From positions 62,001 through 126,000 of the forward strand of contig JBNARI010000001.1 in assembly GCA_049718765.1 (NCBI GenBank): 64,000 nt of DNA, in the 5' to 3' direction. The translations under genes and the position numbers were made by a program. Source of the stretch: JBNARI01 sp049718765 (GTDB lineage: Bacteria > Bacillota > Sulfobacillia > DUMF01). Positions 35,385 to 44,633 of the stretch are shown here, in pieces (the first letter of the stretch is position 1; every line of letters starts with the position of its first letter). The notes below the pieces were generated by a model. The model saw only the letters and a list, made by a program, of their open reading frames with translations, did no database searches and was not told the origin of the DNA.

Positions 35385-36928
35385 AGCTGGTGACTGCGGA
35401 ACAAATGAGGGCGATGGACAGGTACACAATTGAAGAGGTGGGGATATCAAGCCTCGTTCTCATGGAGCGCGCCGGAATCGCAGTGGCACAGTGCGCAATG
35501 GATCATTTCCCCACTTTCCAGCACGTGATTGTGCTATGCGGGCGCGGCAACAACGGTGGTGACGGTCTGGTTGCCGCCAGGCACCTTTGGGAAATGGGCA
35601 AGCGGGTTCAGGCTTTCGTGGTTGGGGAAGGGGAGCTCAGCCAGGACGCACTGGTGAATTTGGGGATTGCTCAGAGGTTAGGCGTCCCCGTAAAGCGGGT
35701 GACTGAGTCCCCCGCTCAATTGGCTGAGGCCCGTGAGGTGCTCATCGTGGACGCGCTTCTGGGGACCGGCTTTTCGGGAGAAGTGAGGCAGCCCTTGGCT
35801 TCAGTGATCGACGAAGTGAACCGGGCCAGGAAGCGCGGCGCGAAGGTGATTGCAGTGGACGTCCCCTCTGGAGTCAACGCCTCCACTGGCCAAGTGGCTA
35901 GTCACTGCGTTGAGGCAGACCTCACGGTCACTTTCCACTGCATGAAACTGGGGCTGGCAACCTACCCGGGAGCTGCCAAGGTGGGCAGGGTGGAAGTATG
36001 CCCCATTGGCATTCCTCGTTCTGCGTGGCGTGTGGTGGGGGAGGAAGGGCGTCTGGAACTCCTGGACGACGAGGTGGTCGGCGCCCTTCTGGTGCCCAGG
36101 AGCCCCTGGGCGCACAAGGGTGACGCAGGGCGGGTGGTAGTGCTTGGTGGAAGCAAGGGTTTCACGGGGGCTGCGTTGCTTGCGGCTCGAGGTGCGCTGC
36201 GCGCAGGTGCAGGACTGGTAACCCTTGGAGTGCCAGGTGGAGTGTATGACGTGGTTGCGCCGTGTTTGCCCGAGGTAATGACCTCAGCTGTGGGGGAAGG
36301 GCAAAGGTTCAGCGCCTCTGACGCGGAGGCGGCTTTGCGCTTGTGCTCGGTGGCCAAGGCGATTGCCCTGGGCCCTGGAATTGGCACTGCGCCCGAGACT
36401 GTGGAGTTCGTTGGGCTTGTGCTCGAAGGGGCGACGGTGCCACTGGTGCTCGACGCGGACGGGCTCAACTGTGTAGCGGGCAATCTGGAAAGTCTCAAGC
36501 GTTGCAGGGCGCCAGTTGTGGTCACGCCTCACCCCGGGGAAATGGGCCGACTTTGTGGCGTTCCTGCTTCAGAGATACAGCGGTGCAGGGTGGAATGGGC
36601 CAGGAAGCTTGCGAGGGAGGCCCGAGTGGTTTGCGTACTGAAGGGGCCACGCACTGTTGTGGCAGCACCCGATGGAAGCTGCTTCGTGAACCCCACCGGG
36701 TGCGGTGCCATGGCTGCGCCTGGAATGGGCGACGTGCTCACAGGGGTGGTGGCTGCCCTTTGCGCACAGGGGATGTTGCCCCTGGACGCTGCGATTGCAG
36801 GGGTTTACTTGCACGGGCTGGCTGGGGAAGCCATTGGACTGGATAGAGGCGTTCTGGCCTCGCAGGTGGCAGACAAGATACCCCACTTGATCACCTCCAG
36901 GTTCACCCAGGCCAAGGGAACAGATTGA
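35381..36928 (+). CDS. nnr: Bifunctional NAD(P)H-hydrate epimerase / ADP-dependent dehydratase
   Basis: A 515-aa fusion repairing hydrated NAD(P)H. The N-terminal YjeF_N epimerase (about 1-215) has MERAG, GRGNNGGDGLVAAR and DALLGTG; the C-terminal dehydratase (about 230-510) has HKGDAGRVVVLGGS, DADGLN, TPHPGEMGRL and GCGAMAAPGMGDVLTG. The TTG start overlaps the acpS stop (TTGA) and follows GGAGGTG. A neighbouring acpS is usual in Bacillota. Confidence 0.95.
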   Translation: MKLVTAEQMRAMDRYTIEEVGISSLVLMERAGIAVAQCAMDHFPTFQHVIVLCGRGNNGGDGLVAARHLWEMGKRVQAFVVGEGELSQDALVNLGIAQRLGVPVKRVTESPAQLAEAREVLIVDALLGTGFSGEVRQPLASVIDEVNRARKRGAKVIAVDVPSGVNASTGQVASHCVEADLTVTFHCMKLGLATYPGAAKVGRVEVCPIGIPRSAWRVVGEEGRLELLDDEVVGALLVPRSPWAHKGDAGRVVVLGGSKGFTGAALLAARGALRAGAGLVTLGVPGGVYDVVAPCLPEVMTSAVGEGQRFSASDAEAALRLCSVAKAIALGPGIGTAPETVEFVGLVLEGATVPLVLDADGLNCVAGNLESLKRCRAPVVVTPHPGEMGRLCGVPASEIQRCRVEWARKLAREARVVCVLKGPRTVVAAPDGSCFVNPTGCGAMAAPGMGDVLTGVVAALCAQGMLPLDAAIAGVYLHGLAGEAIGLDRGVLASQVADKIPHLITSRFTQAKGTD

Positions 36929-36953
36929 GTGGGGACTGAGGGGAAGATATAAT
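36925..36953 (+). promoter_or_regulatory. Promoter of the mazEF-type operon
   Basis: TTGAGT (36925-36930) and a perfect TATAAT (36948-36953) are 17 nt apart. The -35 overlaps the nnr stop codon. Transcription would start near 36960, right at the GGAGGCGAT ribosome site (36961-36969), giving a leader of only about a dozen bases. Confidence 0.7.
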
Positions 36954-36972
36954 CGCAGGCGGAGGCGATAAC

Positions 36973-37239
36973 TTGTCGAACCTGAAGCGGATCGTTGTGA
37001 GCGTGCCTTCAGCGCTGCTCGCTGAGGTTGACGGCGTTGCTTTATCCCAGCACAGCAACAGGAGCCAGTTGGTGAGGGAAGCCCTGCAGGCATACGTGGA
37101 GAGAAAGAAACGCCTCGAGCTGATGGAGCAAATGGTTCGGGGCTACTTGGAGATGGCTGATATCAACTTGGAAATTGCGGAACAGTGGTGGTCACCTGGT
37201 ATTGCCCATAAGCCCCAGCCGGGGGGCGAAGGCGCGTGA
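36973..37239 (+). CDS. Ribbon-helix-helix antitoxin (EndoAI/MazE-type)
   Basis: An 88-aa protein with an N-terminal ribbon-helix-helix DNA-binding fold (KRIVVSVPSALLAEVD, then NRSQLVREALQAYVE) and a C-terminal toxin-binding tail. It should repress its own promoter with the toxin and neutralise the toxin encoded immediately downstream (4-nt overlap). The TTG start has GGAGGCGAT 3 nt upstream. Confidence 0.88.
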   Translation: MSNLKRIVVSVPSALLAEVDGVALSQHSNRSQLVREALQAYVERKKRLELMEQMVRGYLEMADINLEIAEQWWSPGIAHKPQPGGEGA

Positions 37240-37586
37240 ACGTCAGGCGCGGGGACGTGTTTTACGCTGACCTGAGCCCGGTGATCGGCTCCGAACAGGG
37301 TGGGGTTCGGCCTGTGCTGGTGGTTCAAAACGATGTGGGCAACAGGTTCAGCCCCACCACGATCGTGGCTGCCATCACTTCGAGGATCAGCAAGGCGAAG
37401 CTTCCCACTCACGTGGAACTGCCCAGTGTGGTATCAGGGCTGGGCAAGGATTCGGTGGTGCTGCTGGAGCAACTGAGAACCATCGATAAGCGCAGGCTCA
37501 AGGAACGCGTGGCGCACCTGGACGGCGAATTGATGTTCAAGGTGAACACCGCAATCGAAATAAGCCTCGGTTTGAGGCAAATCTGA
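37236..37586 (+). CDS. MazF/EndoA-family mRNA interferase
   Basis: A 116-aa PemK/MazF toxin close to Bacillus EndoA: VRRGDVFYADLSPVIGSEQ, GVRPVLVVQND, TTIVAAITSR, KDSVVLLEQLRTIDKRRL. The family cleaves mRNA at short sequence motifs; the conserved Arg of the RP loop and Thr of TIVAAIT are present. Chromosomal mazEF in this position is common in Bacillota, often near alr or acpS. Confidence 0.94.
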   Translation: MNVRRGDVFYADLSPVIGSEQGGVRPVLVVQNDVGNRFSPTTIVAAITSRISKAKLPTHVELPSVVSGLGKDSVVLLEQLRTIDKRRLKERVAHLDGELMFKVNTAIEISLGLRQI

Positions 37587-37606
37587 GCTCAAGGAGAAGG
37601 GCTGCA

Positions 37607-38329
37607 ATGGCTGTTGCAATTGGTTTGAGCTGTGGTCGCCTTTCCGAAAACCCCGAGCACTACTCCATCAACTCCGTCTACGTGCGCGCTGTTGGCCGTT
37701 GTGGCGCGGTGCCCGTTGTGATCCCGGCGCTGGACGGTGAAGAGGCGGCGCGGCACGTTGTGGGCAAGCTGGATGGCCTGATACTCACGGGCGGGGGCGA
37801 CCTTGACCCCGCGCTGTACGGCAGAGCTGGTGCCCCCAAAGCCCGCAACGTTCAAGCGGAAAGGGACAGGACTGAGATGGCATTGCTTAGGGCAGCGTTG
37901 GCCCTTGGCGTCCCGGTGCTGGGCATATGCCGGGGTATTCAGGTGATCAACGTTGCGTGCGGCGGAGACCTTTACGTGGACATCCCCTCAGAGTGCCCCA
38001 ACTCCCTGGAGCACTACCAGGATGACGGGGGAACCCACCCGGTGCGTATTACCAAGGAATGCCAGCTGTTCCCCGTGCTTGGTACCTCGGAGGTCAACGT
38101 CAACAGCTACCACCACCAGGCGGTGAAGCGCTTGGGGGTGGGGCTGAGGGCCGTGGGCTGGTGCCAGGACGGCATTGTGGAGGCCGTAGAAGCTGATGAC
38201 GGTGCCTGGTTAGTGGGGGTGCAGTGGCATCCAGAACGAATGGAAGACGAGTCAAGCCACAGGCTGTTCCAATGGTTTGTGGGTGTGGCTGGGACTCGTC
38301 AAGCCAGGCAGAAAGGGGTATACCTGTGA
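37607..38329 (+). CDS. Gamma-glutamyl-gamma-aminobutyrate hydrolase family (class I amidotransferase-like)
   Basis: A 240-aa class I glutamine-amidotransferase-like hydrolase (PuuD family). Seen: LDGLILTGGGDLDPALYG, the nucleophile in LGICRGIQVINVACGG, and the catalytic His/Glu in VGVQWHPERM. The exact gamma-glutamyl substrate is unknown. AAGGAG precedes the ATG. Its stop overlaps the GTG of the amidohydrolase gene, suggesting related roles in amide or hydantoin breakdown, but that is inference. Confidence 0.86.
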   Translation: MAVAIGLSCGRLSENPEHYSINSVYVRAVGRCGAVPVVIPALDGEEAARHVVGKLDGLILTGGGDLDPALYGRAGAPKARNVQAERDRTEMALLRAALALGVPVLGICRGIQVINVACGGDLYVDIPSECPNSLEHYQDDGGTHPVRITKECQLFPVLGTSEVNVNSYHHQAVKRLGVGLRAVGWCQDGIVEAVEADDGAWLVGVQWHPERMEDESSHRLFQWFVGVAGTRQARQKGVYL

Positions 38330-39474
38330 AAGCAATTGTTGGAGGTATGGTGTACCCGGTAAGCCAAGCGCCAATCCCCGGGGGGACTGTGCTGGTAGAC
38401 GGCGAACGAATCCTGGCTGTAGGGCGAGAGCTTCCAGTGCCCGAAGGTGCCGAGGTGTTTGACGCCACAGGGCTCAACGTAATCCCTGGCTTAATAGATT
38501 GCCATAGCCACGCCGGGCTTTGGGAAGACGGGTTTGGCTGGGAGGGAGACGACGTAAACGAACTGGCAGAACCAGTAACCCCCCACTTGCGCGCTGTGGA
38601 CGGCATTAACCCCGACGACATTGGACTCCGTGAGGCTGCCCGAGCTGGGGTTACTGCAGTTTGGTGCGCCCCAGGGAGCGCGAACGTGATTGGTGGCCAA
38701 GGAGTGGCCATCCATACCGTCGGCACAGTAGTGGATGACATGATAATTAAGGAACCCTGTGGCCTCAAAGGGGCGCTCGGGGAAAACCCAAAGCGCTGTT
38801 ACGGGGTTGAGCTCAAGAAGAGCCCCGTGACCAGAATGGGCACTGCAGCGGTGTTGAGGGAGGCGCTCACCCGTGCCCGCAACTACGAGGCCAAGAGGCA
38901 ACAGTGCTTGGCAAAGGGTGAGCCGGTTGAGGTTGACGTTAGGTTGGAACCCTTGGCCAAGCTGCTCCGGGGCGAGCTCAGGCTGAGGCTGCATGCTCAC
39001 AGGGCGGATGACATCATGACCGGGCTGAGGATCGCCCGGGAGTTCCACCTTGACCTGTGCATTGACCATTGCACTGAGGGCCACAAGATTGCGGACAAAC
39101 TTGCTGCGGCAGGGGTGCCCGCAGTGGTGGGCCCTGGGCTAACTGCCAGGGTAAAAGTGGAACTGCGGGAGCTGGACTTCTCCACGGCAGGGGTCTGTGC
39201 CAAGGCAGGTGTCAAGGTGGCGATTACCACTGATCACCCTGTGGTGCCTTTGAAATACCTGCCCCTTTGCGTTGGGCTTGCCATAAGGGCAGGGCTGCCT
39301 TGGGAAGAAGGTCTGAAGGCTGTTACAGTTAACGCAGCCCAAATCCTGGGGATTGCAGACCAGGTTGGCACATTGGACCCAGGTAAGTTTGCAGACATTG
39401 CTGTGTTCAAAGGGGATCCGTTCTCAATGGACGGCCAGGCTGTTGCCGTCATGGTGAAGGGGCAATGGGTATGA
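38326..39474 (+). CDS. Amidohydrolase-superfamily metal-dependent hydrolase
   Basis: A 382-aa amidohydrolase (imidazolonepropionase-like group). Metal ligands are seen in IPGLIDCHSHAG (HxH), LRLHAHRADD, IDHCTEGH and TTDHP. The small beta-sandwich domain is at both ends (VDGERILAVG; GTLDPGKFADIAVFKG). Substrate unknown. The GTG at 38326 overlaps the preceding stop by 4 nt; the open frame from 38224 is inside the upstream gene. The stop overlaps the next ATG. Confidence 0.87.
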   Translation: MKAIVGGMVYPVSQAPIPGGTVLVDGERILAVGRELPVPEGAEVFDATGLNVIPGLIDCHSHAGLWEDGFGWEGDDVNELAEPVTPHLRAVDGINPDDIGLREAARAGVTAVWCAPGSANVIGGQGVAIHTVGTVVDDMIIKEPCGLKGALGENPKRCYGVELKKSPVTRMGTAAVLREALTRARNYEAKRQQCLAKGEPVEVDVRLEPLAKLLRGELRLRLHAHRADDIMTGLRIAREFHLDLCIDHCTEGHKIADKLAAAGVPAVVGPGLTARVKVELRELDFSTAGVCAKAGVKVAITTDHPVVPLKYLPLCVGLAIRAGLPWEEGLKAVTVNAAQILGIADQVGTLDPGKFADIAVFKGDPFSMDGQAVAVMVKGQWV

Positions 39475-40130
39475 GCGAGGCCAATTTCGTCCAGCTTTCC
39501 ATTTTCGGCGGGCCTGTTTCACCGGCGCCGCCCAAGGTGAAACAGGAAATGTGGGCGGAAATAAACGACATAGTTGAGCTTGAGCGCAGAGTGAAGCAAT
39601 GTCAAAGGTGCGGGCTTCGGGCCGGCTGCAATGGCGTGGTGTTCGGCGAGGGCAACAGCCGGGCCAGGCTCATGCTGGTTGGGGAAGCTCCAGGGGCGGT
39701 GGAAGACGAGACTGGTCGGCCCTTCGTTGGTCCTGCGGGCCAGTTGCTCGAGAAGATCCTGGCAGCAATTGGTCTGAGCAGGCAGGACGTCTACATTGCC
39801 AATGTGGTGAAGTGCAGACCTCCTGGAAACAGGTTGCCCACGCCTGAGGAGGCGGCCACGTGTTATCCCCACCTGAAGGCCCAGCTCAGGTTGATCAAGC
39901 CATCTGTGGTGGTGTGCTTGGGAGCCCTCTCCACTCAGGTGCTGGTGGACCCGTCTGCCCGAATCACAAAGGTACGGGGCCAATGGGTGGAAAAGGACGG
40001 CATCATGTATATGCCCACTTACCACCCAGCTGCTTTGCTGCGCGACCCGAGCAAAAAGCTGCCAGTGTGGGAAGACTTCAAGGAAGTGAGGAGAGTGCTT
40101 CTGCAGTTGCAGCAAGAGGGGACCACCTGA
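39471..40130 (+). CDS. Family 4 uracil-DNA glycosylase
   Basis: A 219-aa iron-sulfur uracil-DNA glycosylase of the type typical of thermophiles. Seen: 4Fe-4S cysteines starting with CQRCGLRAGC, GEAPGAVEDETGRPFVGPAG, NVVKCRPPGNR, and the catalytic HPAALLR. It removes uracil formed by cytosine deamination, a frequent lesion at high temperature. The ATG at 39471 (4-nt overlap with the amidohydrolase) has AAGGGG at 8 nt; an ATG two codons earlier is too close to it. Confidence 0.93.
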   Translation: MSEANFVQLSIFGGPVSPAPPKVKQEMWAEINDIVELERRVKQCQRCGLRAGCNGVVFGEGNSRARLMLVGEAPGAVEDETGRPFVGPAGQLLEKILAAIGLSRQDVYIANVVKCRPPGNRLPTPEEAATCYPHLKAQLRLIKPSVVVCLGALSTQVLVDPSARITKVRGQWVEKDGIMYMPTYHPAALLRDPSKKLPVWEDFKEVRRVLLQLQQEGTT

Positions 40131-40615
40131 TGGAAGTCACCGTAACTTCCAACGGTGAACGGGATACACTGGACTTGGGGCGCAGGATCGGCCTTCAGCT
40201 TCGGGGTGGGGAAGTGATTTGCCTGGCTGGGCCCCTGGGGGCGGGCAAGACGTGCATGGCCAGGGGAATACTCGAGGGGGCCGGCGTGAAGGGGGGCGTG
40301 AGAAGCCCTTCCTTCAACATAATGTACGTGCACTCGGGCAGGGTAAACGTTTACCATTTCGATGTGTACAGGCTGGATGACCCGGAGGAAGTGTGGGAGC
40401 TTGGGCTGGCCGAGGCGGTGGGCAGCGACGCAACTGTGATCGTGGAGTGGGCGGACAGGCTGGGCTCCTGGGCCTTGTCACAGCTTTACGTGGAACTGAG
40501 TTTTGGCCGGGAAGAGCACCAAAGGGTGATCCGCTTTTGCGACCGCACTGGAAGGTACAACTGGCTCCTGGAGAAATTGGGCTCGGAGGCTGGCAATGTT
40601 AGTACTCGCGATTGA
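40130..40615 (+). CDS. tsaE: tRNA threonylcarbamoyladenosine biosynthesis ATPase TsaE
   Basis: A 161-aa P-loop ATPase of the t6A pathway: LAGPLGAGKTCMARG (Walker A), SPSFNIMYVHSG, and VYHFDVYRLDDPEE. TsaE works with TsaB and TsaD to place threonylcarbamoyl on A37 of ANN-decoding tRNAs. Start and upstream stop overlap as TGATG; the end overlaps tsaB by 20 nt. Confidence 0.95.
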   Translation: MEVTVTSNGERDTLDLGRRIGLQLRGGEVICLAGPLGAGKTCMARGILEGAGVKGGVRSPSFNIMYVHSGRVNVYHFDVYRLDDPEEVWELGLAEAVGSDATVIVEWADRLGSWALSQLYVELSFGREEHQRVIRFCDRTGRYNWLLEKLGSEAGNVSTRD

Positions 40616-41345
40616 AACAGCCACGGTCAACTGTTCAGTGGCGCTGCTTCATTTGGACAAGGTTATAGCGGAAGAATGCGTGGCCCTGCCACGGGTCCAC
40701 TCGGTGCTCCTTATGCCCATGGTTGCCCAGCTTTACCAGCGGGCCAGCGCCATTCCCTCGGAGACCGGGCTTATTGCTGTGTCTGCTGGGCCTGGTTCCT
40801 TCACCGGATTGCGCATAGGTATGGCCACCGCAAAGGGGCTGGCCCTGTGCTGGTCCAAGCCCTGCGTGGCCGTGGGCACCCTTGACGCTATTGCCCTGCA
40901 GGTGTTACAGACCGCAGCCACTGGGCTCAGGAGGGCAGATGGTCCATTGCCCCTAGTTTGCGCGGTGCTCAAGTCCCGCCAGGACGAGTTATACTATGGG
41001 CTGTTCAGGTGGGAGGGCGGGGGCGTGCAACCAGTGTGTGACGTTGGCACAGGGGCACCCCAGGCCGTGGCGAGATGGGTTGCGTCAGTTGGCAGCCCAG
41101 TGGTCGTTGTGGGGGAAGTGGAGGGGGCGGAAGGGCACCGCCTTGCCCAAGAACTGGAGAAGCTGGGGGTGGAGTTCAACGTAGCTCCCCAATGGTTGTG
41201 TCGGCCCAGGGCAAGCACGGTGGGAGTCATGGGTATGGTCCTGTGGCGGGAAGGGCGGGCCACTGATGCCAGGGGACTAAGTCCGGCGTACGTTCGAAGG
41301 AGCGAGGCGGAGGTCAAGTGGAGCTTGAAGCAAGGCCGCGAGTAA
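40596..41345 (+). CDS. tsaB: tRNA threonylcarbamoyladenosine biosynthesis protein TsaB
   Basis: A 249-aa inactive paralogue of TsaD that scaffolds the t6A complex: LVLAIETATVNCSVAL, SAGPGSFTGLRIGMATAKGLA, and the C-terminal LSPAYVRRSEAE. It is encoded between tsaE and rimI in overlapping reading frames, as in most Bacillota. Confidence 0.95.
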   Translation: MLVLAIETATVNCSVALLHLDKVIAEECVALPRVHSVLLMPMVAQLYQRASAIPSETGLIAVSAGPGSFTGLRIGMATAKGLALCWSKPCVAVGTLDAIALQVLQTAATGLRRADGPLPLVCAVLKSRQDELYYGLFRWEGGGVQPVCDVGTGAPQAVARWVASVGSPVVVVGEVEGAEGHRLAQELEKLGVEFNVAPQWLCRPRASTVGVMGMVLWREGRATDARGLSPAYVRRSEAEVKWSLKQGRE

Positions 41346-41818
41346 CCGAAATGAGGCTGGCTGACTTGGACCAGGTGGTGGAGATAGAGAAGCTGTGCTA
41401 CCAGACCCCCTGGTCTAGGCAGGCTTTCTTGTCCGAACTTGTTACCAACGAGTACGCCCATTACGTGGTTTGCAGGGTTTCGGGCAAGGTGGTCGGATAC
41501 GCGGGCATGTGGGTGATCCTGGACGAAGCCCACGTCACGAACATTGCGGTTCACCCTGACTACCGGAGGCGGGGCTTGGGTCGCCTGCTGCTCCACGACC
41601 TGATCGAGCGCGCCAAGGTGAGGGGCGCTACCAAGATGACCTTGGAAGTGAGGAAGTCCAACACCGTAGCCCAGAACCTTTACCAGTCCTTTGGCTTTCA
41701 GGTGAGGGGTATCCGCAAGGGCTATTATTCCGACACCAATGAGGACGCCCTCATCATGTGGAAGGACGACCTTGGCCAGGTGGACCAGGGGCGCCTTGAC
41801 GAAATCAGGTGGGTTTGA
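41318..41818 (+). CDS. rimI: Ribosomal protein S18-alanine N-acetyltransferase RimI
   Basis: A 166-aa GNAT acetyltransferase: MRLADLDQVVEIEKLCYQTPW, the acetyl-CoA loop DYRRRGLGRLLL, and LEVRKSNTVAQNLYQSFGF. It acetylates the N-terminus of S18 and possibly other proteins. The GTG at 41318 has GGAGGTC upstream and lies inside tsaB. Confidence 0.93.
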   Translation: MELEARPRVTEMRLADLDQVVEIEKLCYQTPWSRQAFLSELVTNEYAHYVVCRVSGKVVGYAGMWVILDEAHVTNIAVHPDYRRRGLGRLLLHDLIERAKVRGATKMTLEVRKSNTVAQNLYQSFGFQVRGIRKGYYSDTNEDALIMWKDDLGQVDQGRLDEIRWV

Positions 41819-41827
41819 GGTGAGGCA

Positions 41828-42826
41828 ATGGTCGTACTTGGCATAGAAACCTCATGCGACGACACCTCTGTGGGCCTGGTCAATGACGGCACGCAAGTGC
41901 TTTCCGTGCTTTTGGCTTCCCAAATCCACGTGCACAACAAGTTTGGGGGAGTTGTGCCCGAGATTGCGTCCAGAAAGCACCTGGAGTCCATAGTGCCCGT
42001 TGTGGAAGAGGCCCTGAGTCGGGCGAGGGTTGGCCTCGGCGACGTGGATCTGGTGTCGGTGACAGCGGGGCCTGGACTACTGGGTGCGTTGCTAGTAGGC
42101 GTGTGTTTCGCCAAGGCGCTGAGCTTTGCGCTGTGTAAGCCCCTGGTAGGAGTGCATCACCTGGAAGCCCACATCTATGCCAATTTCCTCGGTGCCAGCG
42201 TGCCCCAGTTCCCCCTGCTTGCGCTGGTAGTGTCTGGCGGCCACACCGACCTCATACTTGTGAGGGGTCACGGCGTGTACCAGGTGGTTGGAGTGACCCT
42301 GGATGACGCTGCAGGCGAAGCGTTCGACAAGGTGGCCAGGGCAATGGGCTTGGGTTATCCAGGTGGACCCGAAATCGAGCGGTTGGCAGCGCGGGGTGAC
42401 TCAAGCAAGGTGCGTTTCCCCAAAACGAGGCTCGAGGAGGGCAGCTTCGACTTTAGCTTTTCTGGCCTGAAGACCGCAGTCCTGCGCGCCCTTCAGGAGG
42501 CAAACTACTCCAAGGAAGACATTGCAGCCTCCTTCCAGCGCACAGTTGTGGCTTCACTTGTGGGTACAACTGTGAGCGCGGCCCGTGCCCTCGGCGTGGG
42601 AAGGATAGCTCTTGCTGGGGGAGTGGCCGCCAACAGTTTGCTCAGGGCCGAGCTGGCCGACGCGTGCAGCCGGAACGGCCTCCAGCTTTATGTGCCTCCA
42701 AAGCAGTTTTGCACTGACAACGGCGCAATGGTTGCCTCTGCGGGCTTCTGGGTACATCGCCAGGGCAGGCAGGCGTCACTGGAGCTCAACGCGGTGGCAG
42801 ACCTACCCCTTGAATCCCAGCCATGA
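41828..42826 (+). CDS. tsaD: tRNA N6-adenosine threonylcarbamoyltransferase TsaD
   Basis: The catalytic t6A subunit (332 aa): VLGIETSCDDTSVGLV at the N-terminus, the metal motif VHHLEAHIYANFL, VSGGHTDL, DDAAGEAFDKVAR, and LAGGVAANSLLR. It completes a tsaE-tsaB-rimI-tsaD cluster, so the essential t6A machinery apart from TsaC is encoded together. Its end overlaps the PAP2 gene by 4 nt. Confidence 0.97.
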   Translation: MVVLGIETSCDDTSVGLVNDGTQVLSVLLASQIHVHNKFGGVVPEIASRKHLESIVPVVEEALSRARVGLGDVDLVSVTAGPGLLGALLVGVCFAKALSFALCKPLVGVHHLEAHIYANFLGASVPQFPLLALVVSGGHTDLILVRGHGVYQVVGVTLDDAAGEAFDKVARAMGLGYPGGPEIERLAARGDSSKVRFPKTRLEEGSFDFSFSGLKTAVLRALQEANYSKEDIAASFQRTVVASLVGTTVSAARALGVGRIALAGGVAANSLLRAELADACSRNGLQLYVPPKQFCTDNGAMVASAGFWVHRQGRQASLELNAVADLPLESQP

Positions 42827-43635
42827 ACTTGGTTGACTTGCTTTTCGTTGGAATCACGGCACTTGGCAGCGAGGGCTTTTACCTCCTGGCTTTCCCCATG
42901 GTTTACTGGTGTGTTGACCCGGAGCTTGGTTTCCAACTGTGCTGTGGTTTCTTGTCCTCTGCCTGGGCCAACGCTGCGCTCAAATCGCTTTTCCGCGTGC
43001 CAAGGCCACCCCTGGAAAAGGTGCGCTTGCCCCAGTTGCACCTTGCGGAAGGCTGGTCCTTTCCAAGCGGCCACGCCCAGGGGAGCGCGTGTTTTTGGGG
43101 ATACATCTCCCTCAAGAGTGCCCACCGCAGACTCATGTCAGTGGTGGGGGTCGTAACCGTTGCGCTGGTATCGTTCTCTAGGGTGTACCTTGGTGTCCAC
43201 TGGCCTGTGGACGTGGTGGCTGGCGCGCTGTTGGGCTATGGTTGGGCGCTGGCTACAGCGCGACTCTTTGCATCTGGCCAGGCTGTCAGGACAATCTGGC
43301 TGTTCGTCCCGCTGCTGCTCTTCGCCTTGTTTTCCGATCCTCAAGGCGCTGCGGCTTCGGGAGCACTACAAGGCATAGCAGTGGGACACTGGGCCCAAAC
43401 GAACCTGGTGAAAATGAACCCCCGGGGCACAATGCCCCAGAGGTTCCTCAGGTACGTCTTGGGTATCGGGCTTATGGCCCTCACGCTGTTTGGCCTCAAG
43501 CTCTTGCTGCCAGACACCCCGGGCTTCCGTTTCCTACGTTACGCGGGTGTGGCCCTTGGTGCCACCTTCGTGGCTCCCTGGCTCTTCGTCAAGGTAGGGC
43601 TTGCCTGCGGGCGCGGGCCCAACTGTGGTGAGTAA
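42823..43635 (+). CDS. PAP2-family membrane phosphatase
   Basis: A 270-aa integral membrane phosphatase with about six to eight hydrophobic segments and the three PAP2 motifs: KSLFRVPRPP, FPSGHAQGS, and SRVYLGVHWPVDVVAG. Enzymes of this group dephosphorylate undecaprenyl pyrophosphate, phosphatidic acid or related lipids; the substrate here is not fixed by sequence. It ends 8 nt before the convergent trpS stop, with no terminator visible between them. Confidence 0.88.
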   Translation: MNLVDLLFVGITALGSEGFYLLAFPMVYWCVDPELGFQLCCGFLSSAWANAALKSLFRVPRPPLEKVRLPQLHLAEGWSFPSGHAQGSACFWGYISLKSAHRRLMSVVGVVTVALVSFSRVYLGVHWPVDVVAGALLGYGWALATARLFASGQAVRTIWLFVPLLLFALFSDPQGAAASGALQGIAVGHWAQTNLVKMNPRGTMPQRFLRYVLGIGLMALTLFGLKLLLPDTPGFRFLRYAGVALGATFVAPWLFVKVGLACGRGPNCGE

Positions 43636-43643
43636 TCTCAAGC

Positions 43644-44618
43644 TCAGATTTTAATTGCTTCCCTTACTTCTTCCAGCGTCTTAGAAGCCACTTGCCTTGC
43701 GCTCACCGCTCCTTGTTCCAGCACTTCGTCCACTATGTGTGGGTTTTGTTCCAGCTTGTGGCGCCTTTCCCTTATGGGGGCCAGGAAATCGATTATTGCC
43801 TGGGCAAGCTCGCGCTTACATTGTACGCAGCCGATCGATGCGGAACGGCAGGACTGCTCGATTTCCCCTAGGCTGCCTGTGGCGAACACTTTCCTGAAGG
43901 CAAACACAGTGCACACATCTGGGTGGCCTGGGTCAGTCTTCCTTATTCGCGCGGGGTCGGTTATCATGAGGTCCACCTTTGCCTTGATTTCCTCGGGCGT
44001 GGCGGACAAGTTTATTTCGTTGCCGTAGCTCTTGCTCATCTTTCTGCCGTCTATTCCTGGAAGCAATGTAACCTTGTTCAGCAGGGCCTGGGGTTCGGGG
44101 AACACTGGCCCGTAAAGGTGGTTAAACCTGCGCACTATTTCCCTGGTGAGCTCCAAGTGGGGCAACTGATCCTCGCCCACTGGCACCTTTGTGGCCTTAT
44201 ACGCCAGGATGTCTGCAGCCTGGAGCACCGGGTATCCCAGGAACCCGTAGGTGGCGATTTCCCGGCCTTCAAGCTCCCTCAGTTGCTCCTTGTAGGTTGG
44301 TACCCTTTCCACCCACGCGAGGGGAGTGATCATGGACAACAGCAAGTGCAGTTCAGCGTGCTCCTTAACGTGGGATTGCCTGAAAATGACGCACTTGTTT
44401 GGGTCGAGTCCCACGCTCAGCCAGTCGATCACCATCTCGCGGATGTTTTGCCTCAACTGGGACGTGTCCTGGTAACCGGTGGTCAACGCATGCCAGTCAA
44501 CCACGGGGAAAAAACACCTGTACATGTGCTGCATCCTTACCCAGTTGTCCAAGGCTCCAAGCAAGTTCCCCAGATGCAGCTTGCCCGTGGGCCTCATGCC
44601 GCTCAGAACTGTTTCCAC
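43644..44618 (-). CDS. trpS: Tryptophan-tRNA ligase
   Basis: TrpS (324 aa), a class I tRNA synthetase, with the HIGH-type motif TGKLHLGNLLGAL near residue 11 and KMSKS in GRKMSKSYGNEI near 195. The GTG follows GGAGGGACC. Its leader is only 15 nt after the HD-GYP gene, so there is no room for a T-box; it is the distal gene of the minus-strand operon. Confidence 0.97.
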   Translation of the reverse strand: METVLSGMRPTGKLHLGNLLGALDNWVRMQHMYRCFFPVVDWHALTTGYQDTSQLRQNIREMVIDWLSVGLDPNKCVIFRQSHVKEHAELHLLLSMITPLAWVERVPTYKEQLRELEGREIATYGFLGYPVLQAADILAYKATKVPVGEDQLPHLELTREIVRRFNHLYGPVFPEPQALLNKVTLLPGIDGRKMSKSYGNEINLSATPEEIKAKVDLMITDPARIRKTDPGHPDVCTVFAFRKVFATGSLGEIEQSCRSASIGCVQCKRELAQAIIDFLAPIRERRHKLEQNPHIVDEVLEQGAVSARQVASKTLEEVREAIKI

Positions 44619-44633
44619 TGTTTGGTCCCTCCG

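Noticed and set aside
44619..44633. T-box leader for trpS
   Set aside because: Only 15 nt separate trpS from the upstream gene and no T-box sequence is present.
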